This document shows, piece by piece, positions 1-8,675 of a DNA stretch of 64,000 bases. Made by a program: the position numbers and the translations under genes. The DNA is from Luteibacter sp. SG786 (GTDB lineage Bacteria; Pseudomonadota; Gammaproteobacteria; Xanthomonadales; Rhodanobacteraceae), in assembly GCF_011759605.1 (NCBI RefSeq), contig NZ_JAAOYX010000001.1, forward strand, positions 1,975,063 through 2,039,062. Direction: 5' to 3'. Each line of letters starts with the position of its first letter. The stretch's first letter is position 1. Under the pieces are notes generated by a model. It saw only the letters and a list, made by a program, of their open reading frames with translations, was not told where the DNA came from and did no database searches.

Positions 1-1
1 A

Positions 2-3000
2 GACGTGGTGCGCGCGGCGTTGCAGGAAGACGCGGACGCCATCGCGCTGTCGTCGTACCAGGGCGGCCACGTGGAATATTTCAAGTACATGGTGGACATG
101 CTGCGCGAGCGCGGGGCAGGTCATGTGCGCGTGTTCGGCGGTGGCGGCGGCACCATCACGCCGGAAGAGATCAAGGAACTCCAGGCCTATGGCGTGGAAC
201 GCATCTACCATCCCAACGACGGCATGAAGCTCGGCCTCGTCGAGATGATCGAGGACGTGATGACGCGCACCCGCGCCGCGGCGAAGCAGCGCGTGGAAGT
301 CGCGCCGCCGTCCGCCTCGGTGGAAGACGAGATCTCCATCGGTGCCATGCTTTCGGCCATCGAGGAAGACCGGCTGGGCGACGAAGAACTGGCCCGCCTG
401 CGGAAGGCATGGAAGCTGGCCGGCGGCAAGACGCCCGTGCTCGGCCTCACAGGCACAGGCGGCGCGGGCAAGTCCTCCGTGGTGGACGAACTGCTGCTGC
501 GTTTCCTGCACGCGTTCCCGCAGATGCGCATCGCGGTGCTCGCGGTGGACCCGACGCGCCGGCGCAGCGGCGGTGCGCTGCTGGGCGACCGCATCCGCAT
601 GAACTCGCTGCGCAGCCCGCGCGTGTACATGCGTTCGATGGCGACGCGCCGGCAGCACGCCGCCACATCGGTGGTGTTGCACGACTGCATCGATTTCCTC
701 AAGGCCCAGGCCTACGACCTGGTGATCGTCGAAACCGCCGGCATCGGCCAGAGCGATTCGGAAATCGTCGACCTCGTCGACTTCCCCGTCTACGTGATGA
801 CCAGCGAGTACGGCGCCGCGAGCCAGCTCGAGAAGATCGACATGCTCGACTTCGCGGAACTCGTGGTGCTCAACAAGTTCGACAAGCGCGGTGCCGAGGA
901 CGCCCTGCGCGACGTGCGCAAGCAATGGAAGCGCAATCGCGCGGCCTTCCAGCTGTCCGACGACAAGGTGCCGGTGTATCCGACCATCGCCAGCCAGTTC
1001 AACGATCCGGGCGTTACCTGGATGTTCGACAACCTGTGCCGTCTGCTGCGCGAGAAGCTCTCGCTCCCCGCGGCCACCTGGACGCCGGACGTGGACACCA
1101 GCCTGCGCGAACCTCGCGCCACGGTGCTCATCCCCGGCAGCCGCGTGCGCTACCTGGCGGAAATCGCGGAGCAGGGGCGCGGCGTCAATACCGCCATCGC
1201 GACGCAGGCCGCGGCGGCGAGCAAGGCGCAGCATTACTACGAATCGTTGAAGGACATCGGCGACGAATCGCTGCCGCGCGCATTCGATCTCTACGACCAC
1301 GCGCTGCTCACGGTGCATGGCGACCGCTCGCTCATCACGCTGCGCCAGCGCTACAACGAAGCCGTGCGCGAGCTCTCCAGCGAGGCCATCCACCTGCTGC
1401 GCGAGTGGCCGGCCCGCTTCGAATCGGTTACCGCCGAGTTCAACGAATACCAGGTTCGCGACAAGGTGATCCGCGTGGAGAACTACCGCGAATCGCTCAG
1501 CCACCAGAAGATCCCGAAGGTATCGCCGCCGAAGACGAAGGACTGGGGCGACCTGCTTTCCTTCCTCATGCGCGAGAACCTGCCGGGGCACTATCCGTAC
1601 ACCGGCGGCGTGTTCCCCTATCGCCGCGCCGGCGAGGACCCGACCCGCATGTTCGCGGGCGAGGGCACGCCCGAGCGCACCAATCGCCGTTTCCACTACC
1701 TGTCGCTGGGCGGCGGGGCCGCGCGCCTGTCCACGGCGTTCGACTCGGTGACGTTGTACGGCGAAGATCCGGCGCCCCGTCCCGACATCTACGGCAAGAT
1801 CGGCAATTCCGGCGTGTCCATCGCCACGCTCGACGACATGAAGAAGCTCTACTCCGGCTTCGACCTTTCGGCGCCGACCACCTCCGTGTCGATGACGATC
1901 AACGGGCCGGCGCCGATCATCCTCGCCATGTTCATGAACACGGCCATCGACCAGAACGTCGAGAAGTACCTCAACGAGGATGCGTCCCGCTGGGAGCGCG
2001 TCAATGCGCGCATCGCCGAGCTGTACCCGGACGGCAACCGCCCGCGCTACAACGGCGAACTGCCTCAGGGCAACGACGGCCTGGGTCTCGGCCTGCTCGG
2101 CGTTTCCGGCGAGGAAGTGGTGGATGCGGAAACCTATGCGCGCATCAAGGCGCATACCCTGGCGACCGTGCGCGGCACGGTACAGGCCGACATCCTGAAG
2201 GAAGACCAGGCGCAGAATACCTGCATCTTCAGCACGGAGTTCGCCCTGCGCATGATGGGCGACATCCAGCAGTACTTCGTCGATCACAAGGTACGCAACT
2301 TCTATTCGGTGTCGATCTCCGGCTACCACATCGCCGAGGCCGGGGCGAACCCGATCAGCCAGCTGGCCTTCACGCTGTCGAACGGCTTCACCATCGTGGA
2401 GTACTACCTGGCGCGCGGCATGAAGATCGACGACTTCGCGCCCAACCTGTCGTTCTTCTTCTCCAACGGCATGGACCCGGAGTACACCGTGATCGGCCGC
2501 GTGGCGCGTCGCATCTGGGCCCGCGCCATGCGCGAACGCTACGGCGCCAGCCCGCGCAGCCAGATGCTGAAGTACCACATCCAGACGTCGGGCCGCTCGC
2601 TGCATGCGCAGGAAATCCAGTTCAACGACATCCGCACCACGTTGCAGGCGCTCTATGCGTTGTTCGACAACTGCAACAGCCTGCACACGAACGCGTACGA
2701 CGAGGCGATCACCACGCCCACCGAGGAAAGCGTGCGCCGCGCCGTGGCCATCCAGCTCATCATCAACCGCGAGCTGGGCCTCAACTTCAACGAGAATCCC
2801 TGGCAGGGCAGCTTCGTGGTGGACGAGCTCACCGACCTCGTGGAAGAGGCCGTCTACAAGGAATTCGAGGCGATCAGCGAGCGCGGCGGCGTGCTCGGCG
2901 CGATGGACACGATGTACCAGCGCGGCAAGATCCAGGAAGAGTCGATGTATTACGAGCACAAGAAGCACGACGGCTCCCTGCCGCTCATCGGCGTGAACAC

Positions 3001-3274
3001 CTTCCTGCCCAAGGACCACGGCGGCGAGATTGCCACCGAGATTGAACTCATCCGCTCCACGGAAGAAGAGAAGGGCCAGCAGATCGACAACGTGCGTCTC
3101 TACGGCAAGGCCCGCAACGGTCTCGCCCCCGAGAGCCTGAAAAAACTCCAGAAGACCGCCCGCGACCGCCGCAACGTGTTCGAGGAACTGATGGAAGCCG
3201 TGCAGCACAACTCGCTGGGCCAGATCAGCCACGCGCTGTACGACGTGGGCGGGGAATACCGCCGCAACATGTAA
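2..3274 (+). CDS. icmF: Fused isobutyryl-CoA mutase (IcmF), 5' end outside window
   Basis: Adenosylcobalamin-dependent acyl-CoA mutase that interconverts isobutyryl-CoA and butyryl-CoA, fused to its own GTPase chaperone. The reading frame is already open at the window edge, inside the B12-binding domain, so the DxHxxG cobalamin motif and roughly 50 residues are missing. Visible order: end of the B12 domain (about 1-90), a MeaB-like GTPase with P-loop GTGGAGKS near 149-156, then the TIM-barrel mutase from about 510 to the end at 1090. The mutase has AQNTCIF where methylmalonyl-CoA mutases carry an Arg before NTY; Gln there is typical of isobutyryl-CoA mutases. The domain order B12-GTPase-mutase is diagnostic of IcmF. 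Substrate preference is inferred from one residue. Confidence 0.93.
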   Translation, partial: DVVRAALQEDADAIALSSYQGGHVEYFKYMVDMLRERGAGHVRVFGGGGGTITPEEIKELQAYGVERIYHPNDGMKLGLVEMIEDVMTRTRAAAKQRVEVAPPSASVEDEISIGAMLSAIEEDRLGDEELARLRKAWKLAGGKTPVLGLTGTGGAGKSSVVDELLLRFLHAFPQMRIAVLAVDPTRRRSGGALLGDRIRMNSLRSPRVYMRSMATRRQHAATSVVLHDCIDFLKAQAYDLVIVETAGIGQSDSEIVDLVDFPVYVMTSEYGAASQLEKIDMLDFAELVVLNKFDKRGAEDALRDVRKQWKRNRAAFQLSDDKVPVYPTIASQFNDPGVTWMFDNLCRLLREKLSLPAATWTPDVDTSLREPRATVLIPGSRVRYLAEIAEQGRGVNTAIATQAAAASKAQHYYESLKDIGDESLPRAFDLYDHALLTVHGDRSLITLRQRYNEAVRELSSEAIHLLREWPARFESVTAEFNEYQVRDKVIRVENYRESLSHQKIPKVSPPKTKDWGDLLSFLMRENLPGHYPYTGGVFPYRRAGEDPTRMFAGEGTPERTNRRFHYLSLGGGAARLSTAFDSVTLYGEDPAPRPDIYGKIGNSGVSIATLDDMKKLYSGFDLSAPTTSVSMTINGPAPIILAMFMNTAIDQNVEKYLNEDASRWERVNARIAELYPDGNRPRYNGELPQGNDGLGLGLLGVSGEEVVDAETYARIKAHTLATVRGTVQADILKEDQAQNTCIFSTEFALRMMGDIQQYFVDHKVRNFYSVSISGYHIAEAGANPISQLAFTLSNGFTIVEYYLARGMKIDDFAPNLSFFFSNGMDPEYTVIGRVARRIWARAMRERYGASPRSQMLKYHIQTSGRSLHAQEIQFNDIRTTLQALYALFDNCNSLHTNAYDEAITTPTEESVRRAVAIQLIINRELGLNFNENPWQGSFVVDELTDLVEEAVYKEFEAISERGGVLGAMDTMYQRGKIQEESMYYEHKKHDGSLPLIGVNTFLPKDHGGEIATEIELIRSTEEEKGQQIDNVRLYGKARNGLAPESLKKLQKTARDRRNVFEELMEAVQHNSLGQISHALYDVGGEYRRNM

Positions 3275-3288
3275 GAACCCAGGCCGTC

Positions 3289-3308
3289 GCCCCTGCGAAA
3301 GCAGGGGC
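3289..3308. repeat. GNRA-capped hairpin after icmF
   Basis: A perfect 8-bp stem, GCCCCTGC and GCAGGGGC, closed by a GAAA loop, lies 15 bases after the icmF stop. No T-run follows, so it is not a standard intrinsic terminator. The shape (short C/G stem around a GAAA loop) resembles small extragenic hairpin repeats of other proteobacteria. Only this copy was seen in the window. Confidence 0.45.
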
Positions 3309-3392
3309 CCAGCGCCTCAGTTCCCCCCGCGCGTCTGCCGTCGCTTACGCAAACTGAAATCCGGATGGTGACGCCTCTTCCAGGAACGCTCT

Positions 3393-4160
3393 ATGCGCCG
3401 ATGCTTCGTCGTGGCCGTCCTCACCCTGCTTGCATTGGCGGGGGCGCAGGCCAGCGAACCCGCGCACCGCGTCCTGTTCATCGGCAACAGCCTCACCTAC
3501 GTCAACGATCTGCCGAACGCGTTCGCTTCGCTTGCTCCGGACGGGGCGCGCCTCGACGTCGACATGATCGCCAGTGCCGGAGCTTCGCTGGCGGATGCCA
3601 TGCGAAATCCTCTGGTGACGAAGGCCCTTGCCGAGGGCGGTTACACCGATGTGATTCTGCAAGAGCGGGGAGGCGACGCCTTCTGCCCGACCGCGTGCCG
3701 GCAGGAGGGCGTTTCCGCGCTTTCCGCGATGCGGTCCGCCAAGGACGCGGCACACATGGTCAGAGCAGCCGGGGCACGCGTGTTCTATCTGGGTACGTGG
3801 CAGTCGAGCAGGGAAACGAACGAAGCGCTCGAATTCGGCGAACGCGCCATCGCGAGCGCCAGCGGCGCAGGTTATGTCGAAATCGCCGAATCGCGCCGGA
3901 AACTGATGCAGGCTTATCCTGAGCTTGCCTGGACCCACGCCGATGGTCAGCACCCCGGCTACGCGACGACCGCCATGATGGCGCTGCGGACATGGCGCGC
4001 CATGTTCGGCGTGACACCGACGACGGTGCCTTGCGTCGCCGGCGAGGTGCATTATCACGCGCCGATGCCCGACGGCATCCTGCATATCGACCTCTCGAAG
4101 AAGCCTCGCACGTGTCTGGTGCCATTGGACGCCGTGCGCGAACTCGCGGGCGATCCGTAG
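3393..4160 (+). CDS. Secreted SGNH/GDSL-like hydrolase
   Basis: Predicted exported esterase-type hydrolase of 255 residues. A signal peptide occupies residues 1-20 (MRRCF, hydrophobic core, then AQA before Ser21). The SGNH block I motif GNSLTY sits at 31-36 with nucleophile Ser33, and the block V pair DxxH is D184/H187 in ADGQHPG. The usual GxND block III is not clear; GTWQ at about 130 may replace it. It stands alone on the plus strand behind icmF, so the substrate cannot be inferred from context. The start has an acceptable upstream purine run (AGGAACG). Confidence 0.8.
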   Translation: MRRCFVVAVLTLLALAGAQASEPAHRVLFIGNSLTYVNDLPNAFASLAPDGARLDVDMIASAGASLADAMRNPLVTKALAEGGYTDVILQERGGDAFCPTACRQEGVSALSAMRSAKDAAHMVRAAGARVFYLGTWQSSRETNEALEFGERAIASASGAGYVEIAESRRKLMQAYPELAWTHADGQHPGYATTAMMALRTWRAMFGVTPTTVPCVAGEVHYHAPMPDGILHIDLSKKPRTCLVPLDAVRELAGDP

Positions 4161-4289
4161 CTCCTGGCGCTCACAGGCGCGATTTTCGCCGCACTTGCGG
4201 TGTTTTCGATGGATTGCCCACGGCTCGATTTGAACTCGACCGCCCATCCGTAGTCCCATGGATGCTTGGTTTTCAGCGGGAGCGGTACA

Positions 4290-5108
4290 TTGAGCAGTCA
4301 GTCGTCGGGTTCGAAATGGGTTGCAGGTTTGCTGGTGGTGGCGATTGCCGTCGTCGTCGGCATCTTCGTGTATCGGGAGAAGATGGCGCGGGAGAAGGCT
4401 GAGGCGCCGCCGTTTGCCGTCGCGGGTTCTTCCGAGCCGGCGCATGCCGGTACCGTGCACGACGCAGCGTTGCCGCAGCACCCGATCGGGCCTGCCAGCG
4501 GTTCCACGGCGGCCTTGCCGTCGCTGGACCAGAGCGACGACGCCGTGCTCGCCGGGTTGCTCGCCCTCACCAGCGACGACGCGCTGAAGTCGCTGCTCAA
4601 ACCGCAGGCCATCGTCTCGCGCATGGTTTCGACCATCGACGCGTTGCCGAAGCAGACCATCGGCATGAACATCGTGCCGCTGCGCACGCCCACGGGGCGT
4701 TTCCAGGTGCAGTCGGACGACGGCATGTTCGTCGAGGCGAAAAAGAACTACGCGCGCTACGACACGTACATGTACGTTGCCGACCGGGTGAATCCCAAGG
4801 CAGCCGCGGCCTGGTACAAGCGCAATTATCCGCTGTTCCAGGACGCCTACCGCGACCTCGGCACCGGCGGCTATTTCAACGACCGCCTGATCGAGGTGAT
4901 CGACCACCTGCTTGCCGCGCCGGAACCGAAGGGTACGCTGCAATTGATTCCGGCGAAGGAAGGCTACGTCTATGCCAATCCCACCTACGAGCAACTGTCC
5001 GTGGGCCAGAAGTTCATGATTCGCGTGGGGCCTGAGAATGAGGCGAAGTTGAAGGCGAAACTCAAGACGCTACGCGAGGCCATCCTGGCCGACGCGCCTG
5101 CGGGCTGA
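4290..5108 (+). CDS. DUF3014 inner-membrane-anchored protein
   Basis: Uncharacterised protein of about 272 residues. It has one N-terminal membrane helix (WVAGLLVVAIAVVVGIFVY), a low-complexity Pro/Ala linker, and a globular domain that resembles DUF3014, a family common in Xanthomonadales. The domain begins around LDQSDDAVLAGLLAL and should lie in the periplasm. I chose the TTG at 4290 because GGGAG lies 7 bases upstream; an in-frame TTG at 4266 would add eight residues. No ATG start precedes the helix. Function is unknown, and the flanking genes give no hint. Confidence 0.75.
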   Translation: MSSQSSGSKWVAGLLVVAIAVVVGIFVYREKMAREKAEAPPFAVAGSSEPAHAGTVHDAALPQHPIGPASGSTAALPSLDQSDDAVLAGLLALTSDDALKSLLKPQAIVSRMVSTIDALPKQTIGMNIVPLRTPTGRFQVQSDDGMFVEAKKNYARYDTYMYVADRVNPKAAAAWYKRNYPLFQDAYRDLGTGGYFNDRLIEVIDHLLAAPEPKGTLQLIPAKEGYVYANPTYEQLSVGQKFMIRVGPENEAKLKAKLKTLREAILADAPAG

Positions 5109-5120
5109 GCCGGTCTTTCT

Positions 5121-5201
5121 GTGGGAGCCGCTTCAGCGGCGATGGGTGCTCGCAGCAAGCTGGCGCGCTGCCGCGGGATCGCCGGCACAGCCGGCTCCCA
5201 C
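5121..5201 (+). repeat. 81-bp two-hairpin REPIN-like repeat, copy 1
   Basis: Starts GTGGGAGCCGCTTCAGCGGC and ends in a GCCGGC...GCCGGCTCCCAC hairpin, with a central CCGCGGGATCG block. The outer GTGGGAGC and GCTCCCAC ends are inverted. It lies between the convergent DUF3014 and cyclophilin genes. Eight further copies occur in the window. Confidence 0.9.
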
Positions 5202-5220
5202 AATGGATACTCCCAGCGGC

Positions 5221-6132
5221 TCAGGGCTTCTTTGACGGATCGCGCACCGGCACGCTGATGTTGCACAGGTCGATCTTCCCCGCGGGGCGGGTGTAGAAGT
5301 CGTCGTGGCGGTTGCGCTTGGCTTCGACCACCGCGGCGAAGGTCTTGCTGTCGGTGCGCAGCACCTGGATCGGCGTGCGGTCTGCTTCCGGCACGTCGGC
5401 CGCCAGGCGAACGCTCTTGATCGTCACCCGCTGTTCGGGCTTGTCGTAGAAGCCCATCGGTTCGCCGCCGCGCGGGTAGGCCGACAGGATCTCCATGCCC
5501 TTGATGACCTTGCCGGCCACCGCGAGGTTGCGGTCGAGGTTGCGCGGGGCCTGGCCGATGATGGCGTAGAGCGAACTGCCGTTGCCGGTTTCCGCGCCGG
5601 TATCACGCGCGACGCCCACGGTGCCGTAGCAGTGCGTGATCCACGCCTCGCCCTTGCCGTCGCGCGCCACCGGGAACCCATCGGAAAACCCGACTTCCGG
5701 CGCGTAAACGTCGCCGTCCGGCAGCTTCGTGAACGGATACGGCTTGCCGCCCTTGCGCGTGAACTCCGGCGCGAGGGTTTCCTTCGCGGTGCCCAGGCTC
5801 TTGGCCTTCTTCTTGTCGTCGCCGTCCGGATCGCCCCATTGGGTGACGAAGTTGTCCTGCACGCGGATGATCTGCGTACCGTCGAAGTAGTGTTCGCGGA
5901 TCATCGTGCGGATGTTCGCTGCGTGCAGGGGCGACCAGTCCTGGGCCAGTTCGATGATCACGCGTCCCTGCGGCAGATCCATGTACACCAGGTTCTGGAG
6001 GTCGGGCGTGCGCCATTCGGCCGGGGTGGACTTCGCCACCAGTTCCTTCGGCGTGGGCGTCTTCTTTGCCTCCTCAGCAACGGCGGGCAGGGCGATGGCG
6101 AGAGTGAGCGCGAGGCAGGTACGTGCGAGCAT
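5221..6132 (-). CDS. Periplasmic cyclophilin-type peptidylprolyl isomerase
   Basis: Cis-trans prolyl isomerase of 303 residues expected to act in the periplasm. A signal peptide spans about 1-19 (AVA before Glu20). The cyclophilin fold runs from about 45 to 250: it begins NLVYMDLPQGRVIIEL, contains IIRVQDNFVTQWGDPDG in place of the usual F..I..F..QGGDP block, and has GSSLYAIIGQ and AGKVIKGMEIL near its end. The domain is longer than bacterial PpiA and carries a C-terminal extension of about 50 residues. It is convergent with the upstream DUF3014 gene across a repeat. Its start is followed 46 bases further on by the end of the aldehyde dehydrogenase gene, so the two could be co-transcribed. 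Confidence 0.88.
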   Translation of the reverse strand: MLARTCLALTLAIALPAVAEEAKKTPTPKELVAKSTPAEWRTPDLQNLVYMDLPQGRVIIELAQDWSPLHAANIRTMIREHYFDGTQIIRVQDNFVTQWGDPDGDDKKKAKSLGTAKETLAPEFTRKGGKPYPFTKLPDGDVYAPEVGFSDGFPVARDGKGEAWITHCYGTVGVARDTGAETGNGSSLYAIIGQAPRNLDRNLAVAGKVIKGMEILSAYPRGGEPMGFYDKPEQRVTIKSVRLAADVPEADRTPIQVLRTDSKTFAAVVEAKRNRHDDFYTRPAGKIDLCNISVPVRDPSKKP

Positions 6133-6178
6133 GAGGTCCCCCGGATGAGTTGGCCCGCCGACGTTAGCAGACGTTCGA

Positions 6179-7597
6179 TCACAGGCCCAGGTAGGCCTTG
6201 GGCTCCAGGTAGGCCTCGAGGCCGAACTGCCCGTACTCGCGACCGATGCCGGACTGCTTGAATCCGCCGAACGGGGCCTTCGGTTCGTGCGTCAGCGTGT
6301 TCACCAGCACGCGCCCGGCGTCGATGCGCGCGGCGACGCGGCGCGCCCTATCCTTGTCGCTCGAGAACACATAGGCCTGGAGGCCGTAGTTCGTGTCGTT
6401 CGCGATGGCGATCGCTTCCTCTTCGTTGTCGTAGGCGATGATCGAGAGCACGGGGCCGAAGATCTCCTCGCGGGCGATCGTCATGTCATTGCGCACGTCG
6501 GTGAACAGTGTCGGACGGACCAGCCAGCCATGCGCGTGGCCGTTCGGCCGCCCTTCGCCGCCCGTAAGCACGCGCGCGCCCTCGTCAATTCCCTTGCGGA
6601 TATACCCCTGCACGCGCTGCCACTGCTTCGCGCTCACCATGGGCCCCACTTCGGTCGCGGGATCGCCCGGGTCGCCGGAGATCGCGGCTTCCACGGCGGC
6701 TTTGGCCATGGCCTCGAATTCGGCCTTCCGTGAGCGTGGCACCAGGATGCGCGTGCCGGCGATGCACGCCTGTCCGCTGTTCATGAACCCCGCAGCGATG
6801 GTCAGGGGTACGGCCTGGGCGAAATCGGCGTCGTCGAGCACGATGCTCGGCGACTTGCCGCCCAGTTCCAGCGTCACGCGCTTCAGGGTGTCCGCGCCGT
6901 TGCGCAGAATACCCTTGCCGACCGCCGTCGAGCCGGTGAACGAGATCTTCGCGATGTCGGGACTGGCGACCATTTCCGCGCCCACGATCTCGCCACGTCC
7001 GGTCACGATGTTGAACACGCCCGCGGGTGCAGCCGCCTCATGCAGCGCTTCGGTCACGATCTTCGTCTGCAACGCACTCATCTCGCTGGGCTTGATCACG
7101 GCGGTGCAGCCGGCGGCGATGGCTGCGGCGAGCTTGCCGCAGATGAAACCAGCGTTGCTGTTCCATGGCGTGATGAGGCCCGCAACGCCGGCCGGCTGCA
7201 TCACGACGGTGGCCGTGCCCATGCGTCGTTCGAAGTCGAAGGTGCGCAGCGTGTCGATGGCATCCGTAAAAACGGTAGCGGCATGGCGCGCCATCCAGCG
7301 ACCGCGCGATACGGGTGCGCCGTACTCCTCGCGGATGGCGGCGAACAGATCATCTTCGCGCGCCAGTACCGCCTCGTGCATGCGCCGGAGAAGGGCGATC
7401 CGCTCCTCCACGTCTGTATACCTGAAGGTATCGAAGGCGCGCTTCGCCGCAGCGATGGCGCGGCGCGCGTCGTCGGCATCGGCCAGTCGTACCGTGCCGA
7501 TCACCGCCTCGGTGGCCGGATTGAACAGCTCGAAGCGCTCGGTGCCGTGCGGGGTGACGAACGCGCCGTCGATGTAGATGTGCTCGATGGTGTGCAT
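6179..7597 (-). CDS. NAD(P)-dependent aldehyde dehydrogenase
   Basis: Cytosolic oxidation of an aldehyde to the carboxylic acid; 472 residues, normal length for the ALDH superfamily. Active-site residues are all present: Asn146 in TPWN, Glu244 in LELGGKSP, and the catalytic Cys278 in NSGQACIAG. FTGST at 220-224 belongs to the Rossmann cofactor site. It is transcribed away from the LysR-type gene at 7708, and the 110-base spacer between them is the likely regulatory region. Closest general resemblance is to broad-specificity aldehyde or betaine-aldehyde-like dehydrogenases. The substrate is unknown. Confidence 0.9.
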   Translation of the reverse strand: MHTIEHIYIDGAFVTPHGTERFELFNPATEAVIGTVRLADADDARRAIAAAKRAFDTFRYTDVEERIALLRRMHEAVLAREDDLFAAIREEYGAPVSRGRWMARHAATVFTDAIDTLRTFDFERRMGTATVVMQPAGVAGLITPWNSNAGFICGKLAAAIAAGCTAVIKPSEMSALQTKIVTEALHEAAAPAGVFNIVTGRGEIVGAEMVASPDIAKISFTGSTAVGKGILRNGADTLKRVTLELGGKSPSIVLDDADFAQAVPLTIAAGFMNSGQACIAGTRILVPRSRKAEFEAMAKAAVEAAISGDPGDPATEVGPMVSAKQWQRVQGYIRKGIDEGARVLTGGEGRPNGHAHGWLVRPTLFTDVRNDMTIAREEIFGPVLSIIAYDNEEEAIAIANDTNYGLQAYVFSSDKDRARRVAARIDAGRVLVNTLTHEPKAPFGGFKQSGIGREYGQFGLEAYLEPKAYLGL

Positions 7598-7707
7598 GAC
7601 CTGTCCTCGGTGGGCGCGCCAGGGCGCGGGTGCTCTCCAAGATGCGGACGGGTCATTGATCTGATAAGAAGGACAAATCGGAATAAGCCGTTAAGCTGGA
7701 GCGGATA

Positions 7708-8595
7708 ATGCGATCCGGTCTCACCGAACTCGAAGCCGTCCTGGCCGTGGCCCGGCAAGGCAGCTTCCGGGCCGCCGCGGCGTCCCTGGAGATGTCCACG
7801 TCGGCGCTCAGCCAGGCCGTGGCCGCCCTGGAAGCGCGCATCGGCACGCGGCTCTTCCATCGCACCACGCGCAGTGTCCGGCTCACGGCGGCCGGCGAGC
7901 GCTTCGTCGGCGAGGTGGCTCCCGCCGTGGCCGATATCCAGGGCGCGCTGGAACGGGCGAGCGAGGAGGCAGGAACGCCCTCCGGCGCATTGCGGATCAA
8001 TACCTCGGCCGGTGCGGCGCACCTGGCCATGTGGCCCTACCTTGTTCCGTTTCTGCGGAAGTACCCGGCCGTGCACCTGGATCTGGTGACCGACGACCGC
8101 CTCATCGACATCGTGCGGGACGGTTTCGACGCGGGCATTCGCACCGCCGACACGGTGCCGGGCGACATGGTGGCGGTGCCGTTCGGGCCGCCGATCCGCT
8201 TTGCCGTGGTGGGAACGCCCGACTACTTCGCGCGGCATGGCCGGCCACGCACGCCGGCGGACCTCGTGCACCACGTGTGCGTACGTGCACGCATGTCGGC
8301 CGGCCACATCTATCGCTGGGAGTTCGAACGGCGCGGTGAAACGCTGGCGGTCGAAACGGGCGGCACGCTCACCCTGGACGAGCCGCGCCTGATGCTGGAA
8401 GCGGCACTGGCCGGACTCGGGCTTGCCTACGTTGCCGAATTCCAGGCCACCGAGGCCTTGGCGGCAGGCCGCCTCGAACGCGTGCTCGAGGAGTGGACCC
8501 CTCCGTTCGACCGACTGTGCCTCTACTACCCGGGACGGCGGCACGTGCCCGCGCCGCTCCGGGCCCTGGTGGAGTTGATCAGGGAGTTGGGCTGA
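7708..8595 (+). CDS. LysR-family transcriptional regulator
   Basis: DNA-binding regulator of 295 residues. The N-terminal winged helix-turn-helix (about 1-60) has the LysR signature SFRAAAASLEMSTSALSQAV followed by RIGTRLFHRTTR. The effector-binding domain starts around 90 (SGALRINTS). It is divergent from the aldehyde dehydrogenase gene, the classical LysR arrangement, so control of that gene by an aldehyde-related effector is likely. The ATG at 7708 is preceded by CTGGAGCG as ribosome-binding site. Confidence 0.92.
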   Translation: MRSGLTELEAVLAVARQGSFRAAAASLEMSTSALSQAVAALEARIGTRLFHRTTRSVRLTAAGERFVGEVAPAVADIQGALERASEEAGTPSGALRINTSAGAAHLAMWPYLVPFLRKYPAVHLDLVTDDRLIDIVRDGFDAGIRTADTVPGDMVAVPFGPPIRFAVVGTPDYFARHGRPRTPADLVHHVCVRARMSAGHIYRWEFERRGETLAVETGGTLTLDEPRLMLEAALAGLGLAYVAEFQATEALAAGRLERVLEEWTPPFDRLCLYYPGRRHVPAPLRALVELIRELG

Positions 8596-8675
8596 GCGCA
8601 TGGGCCAAGGGTCATGGCAACCTTTTGCGGTTCGGCAGGCATCCTTCCCGCAAGTTTCCACGCCCCGGACCCCCC

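Noticed and set aside
409-3045. An 878-codon open frame inside icmF in another phase
   Set aside because: It overlaps the clear icmF frame entirely and its product is Arg/Pro/Ala-rich with no domains, as expected from high-GC third-position bias.
4190-4262. A tRNA-like stretch before the DUF3014 gene
   Set aside because: GGCTCGATTTGAACTCG looks slightly like a T-arm, but no acceptor stem or anticodon arm can be folded.
7598-7707. A specific LysR binding site between the aldehyde dehydrogenase and lysR genes
   Set aside because: TTGATCTGATAA is only a partial inverted repeat and several T-N11-A matches exist, so I could not support a defined site.
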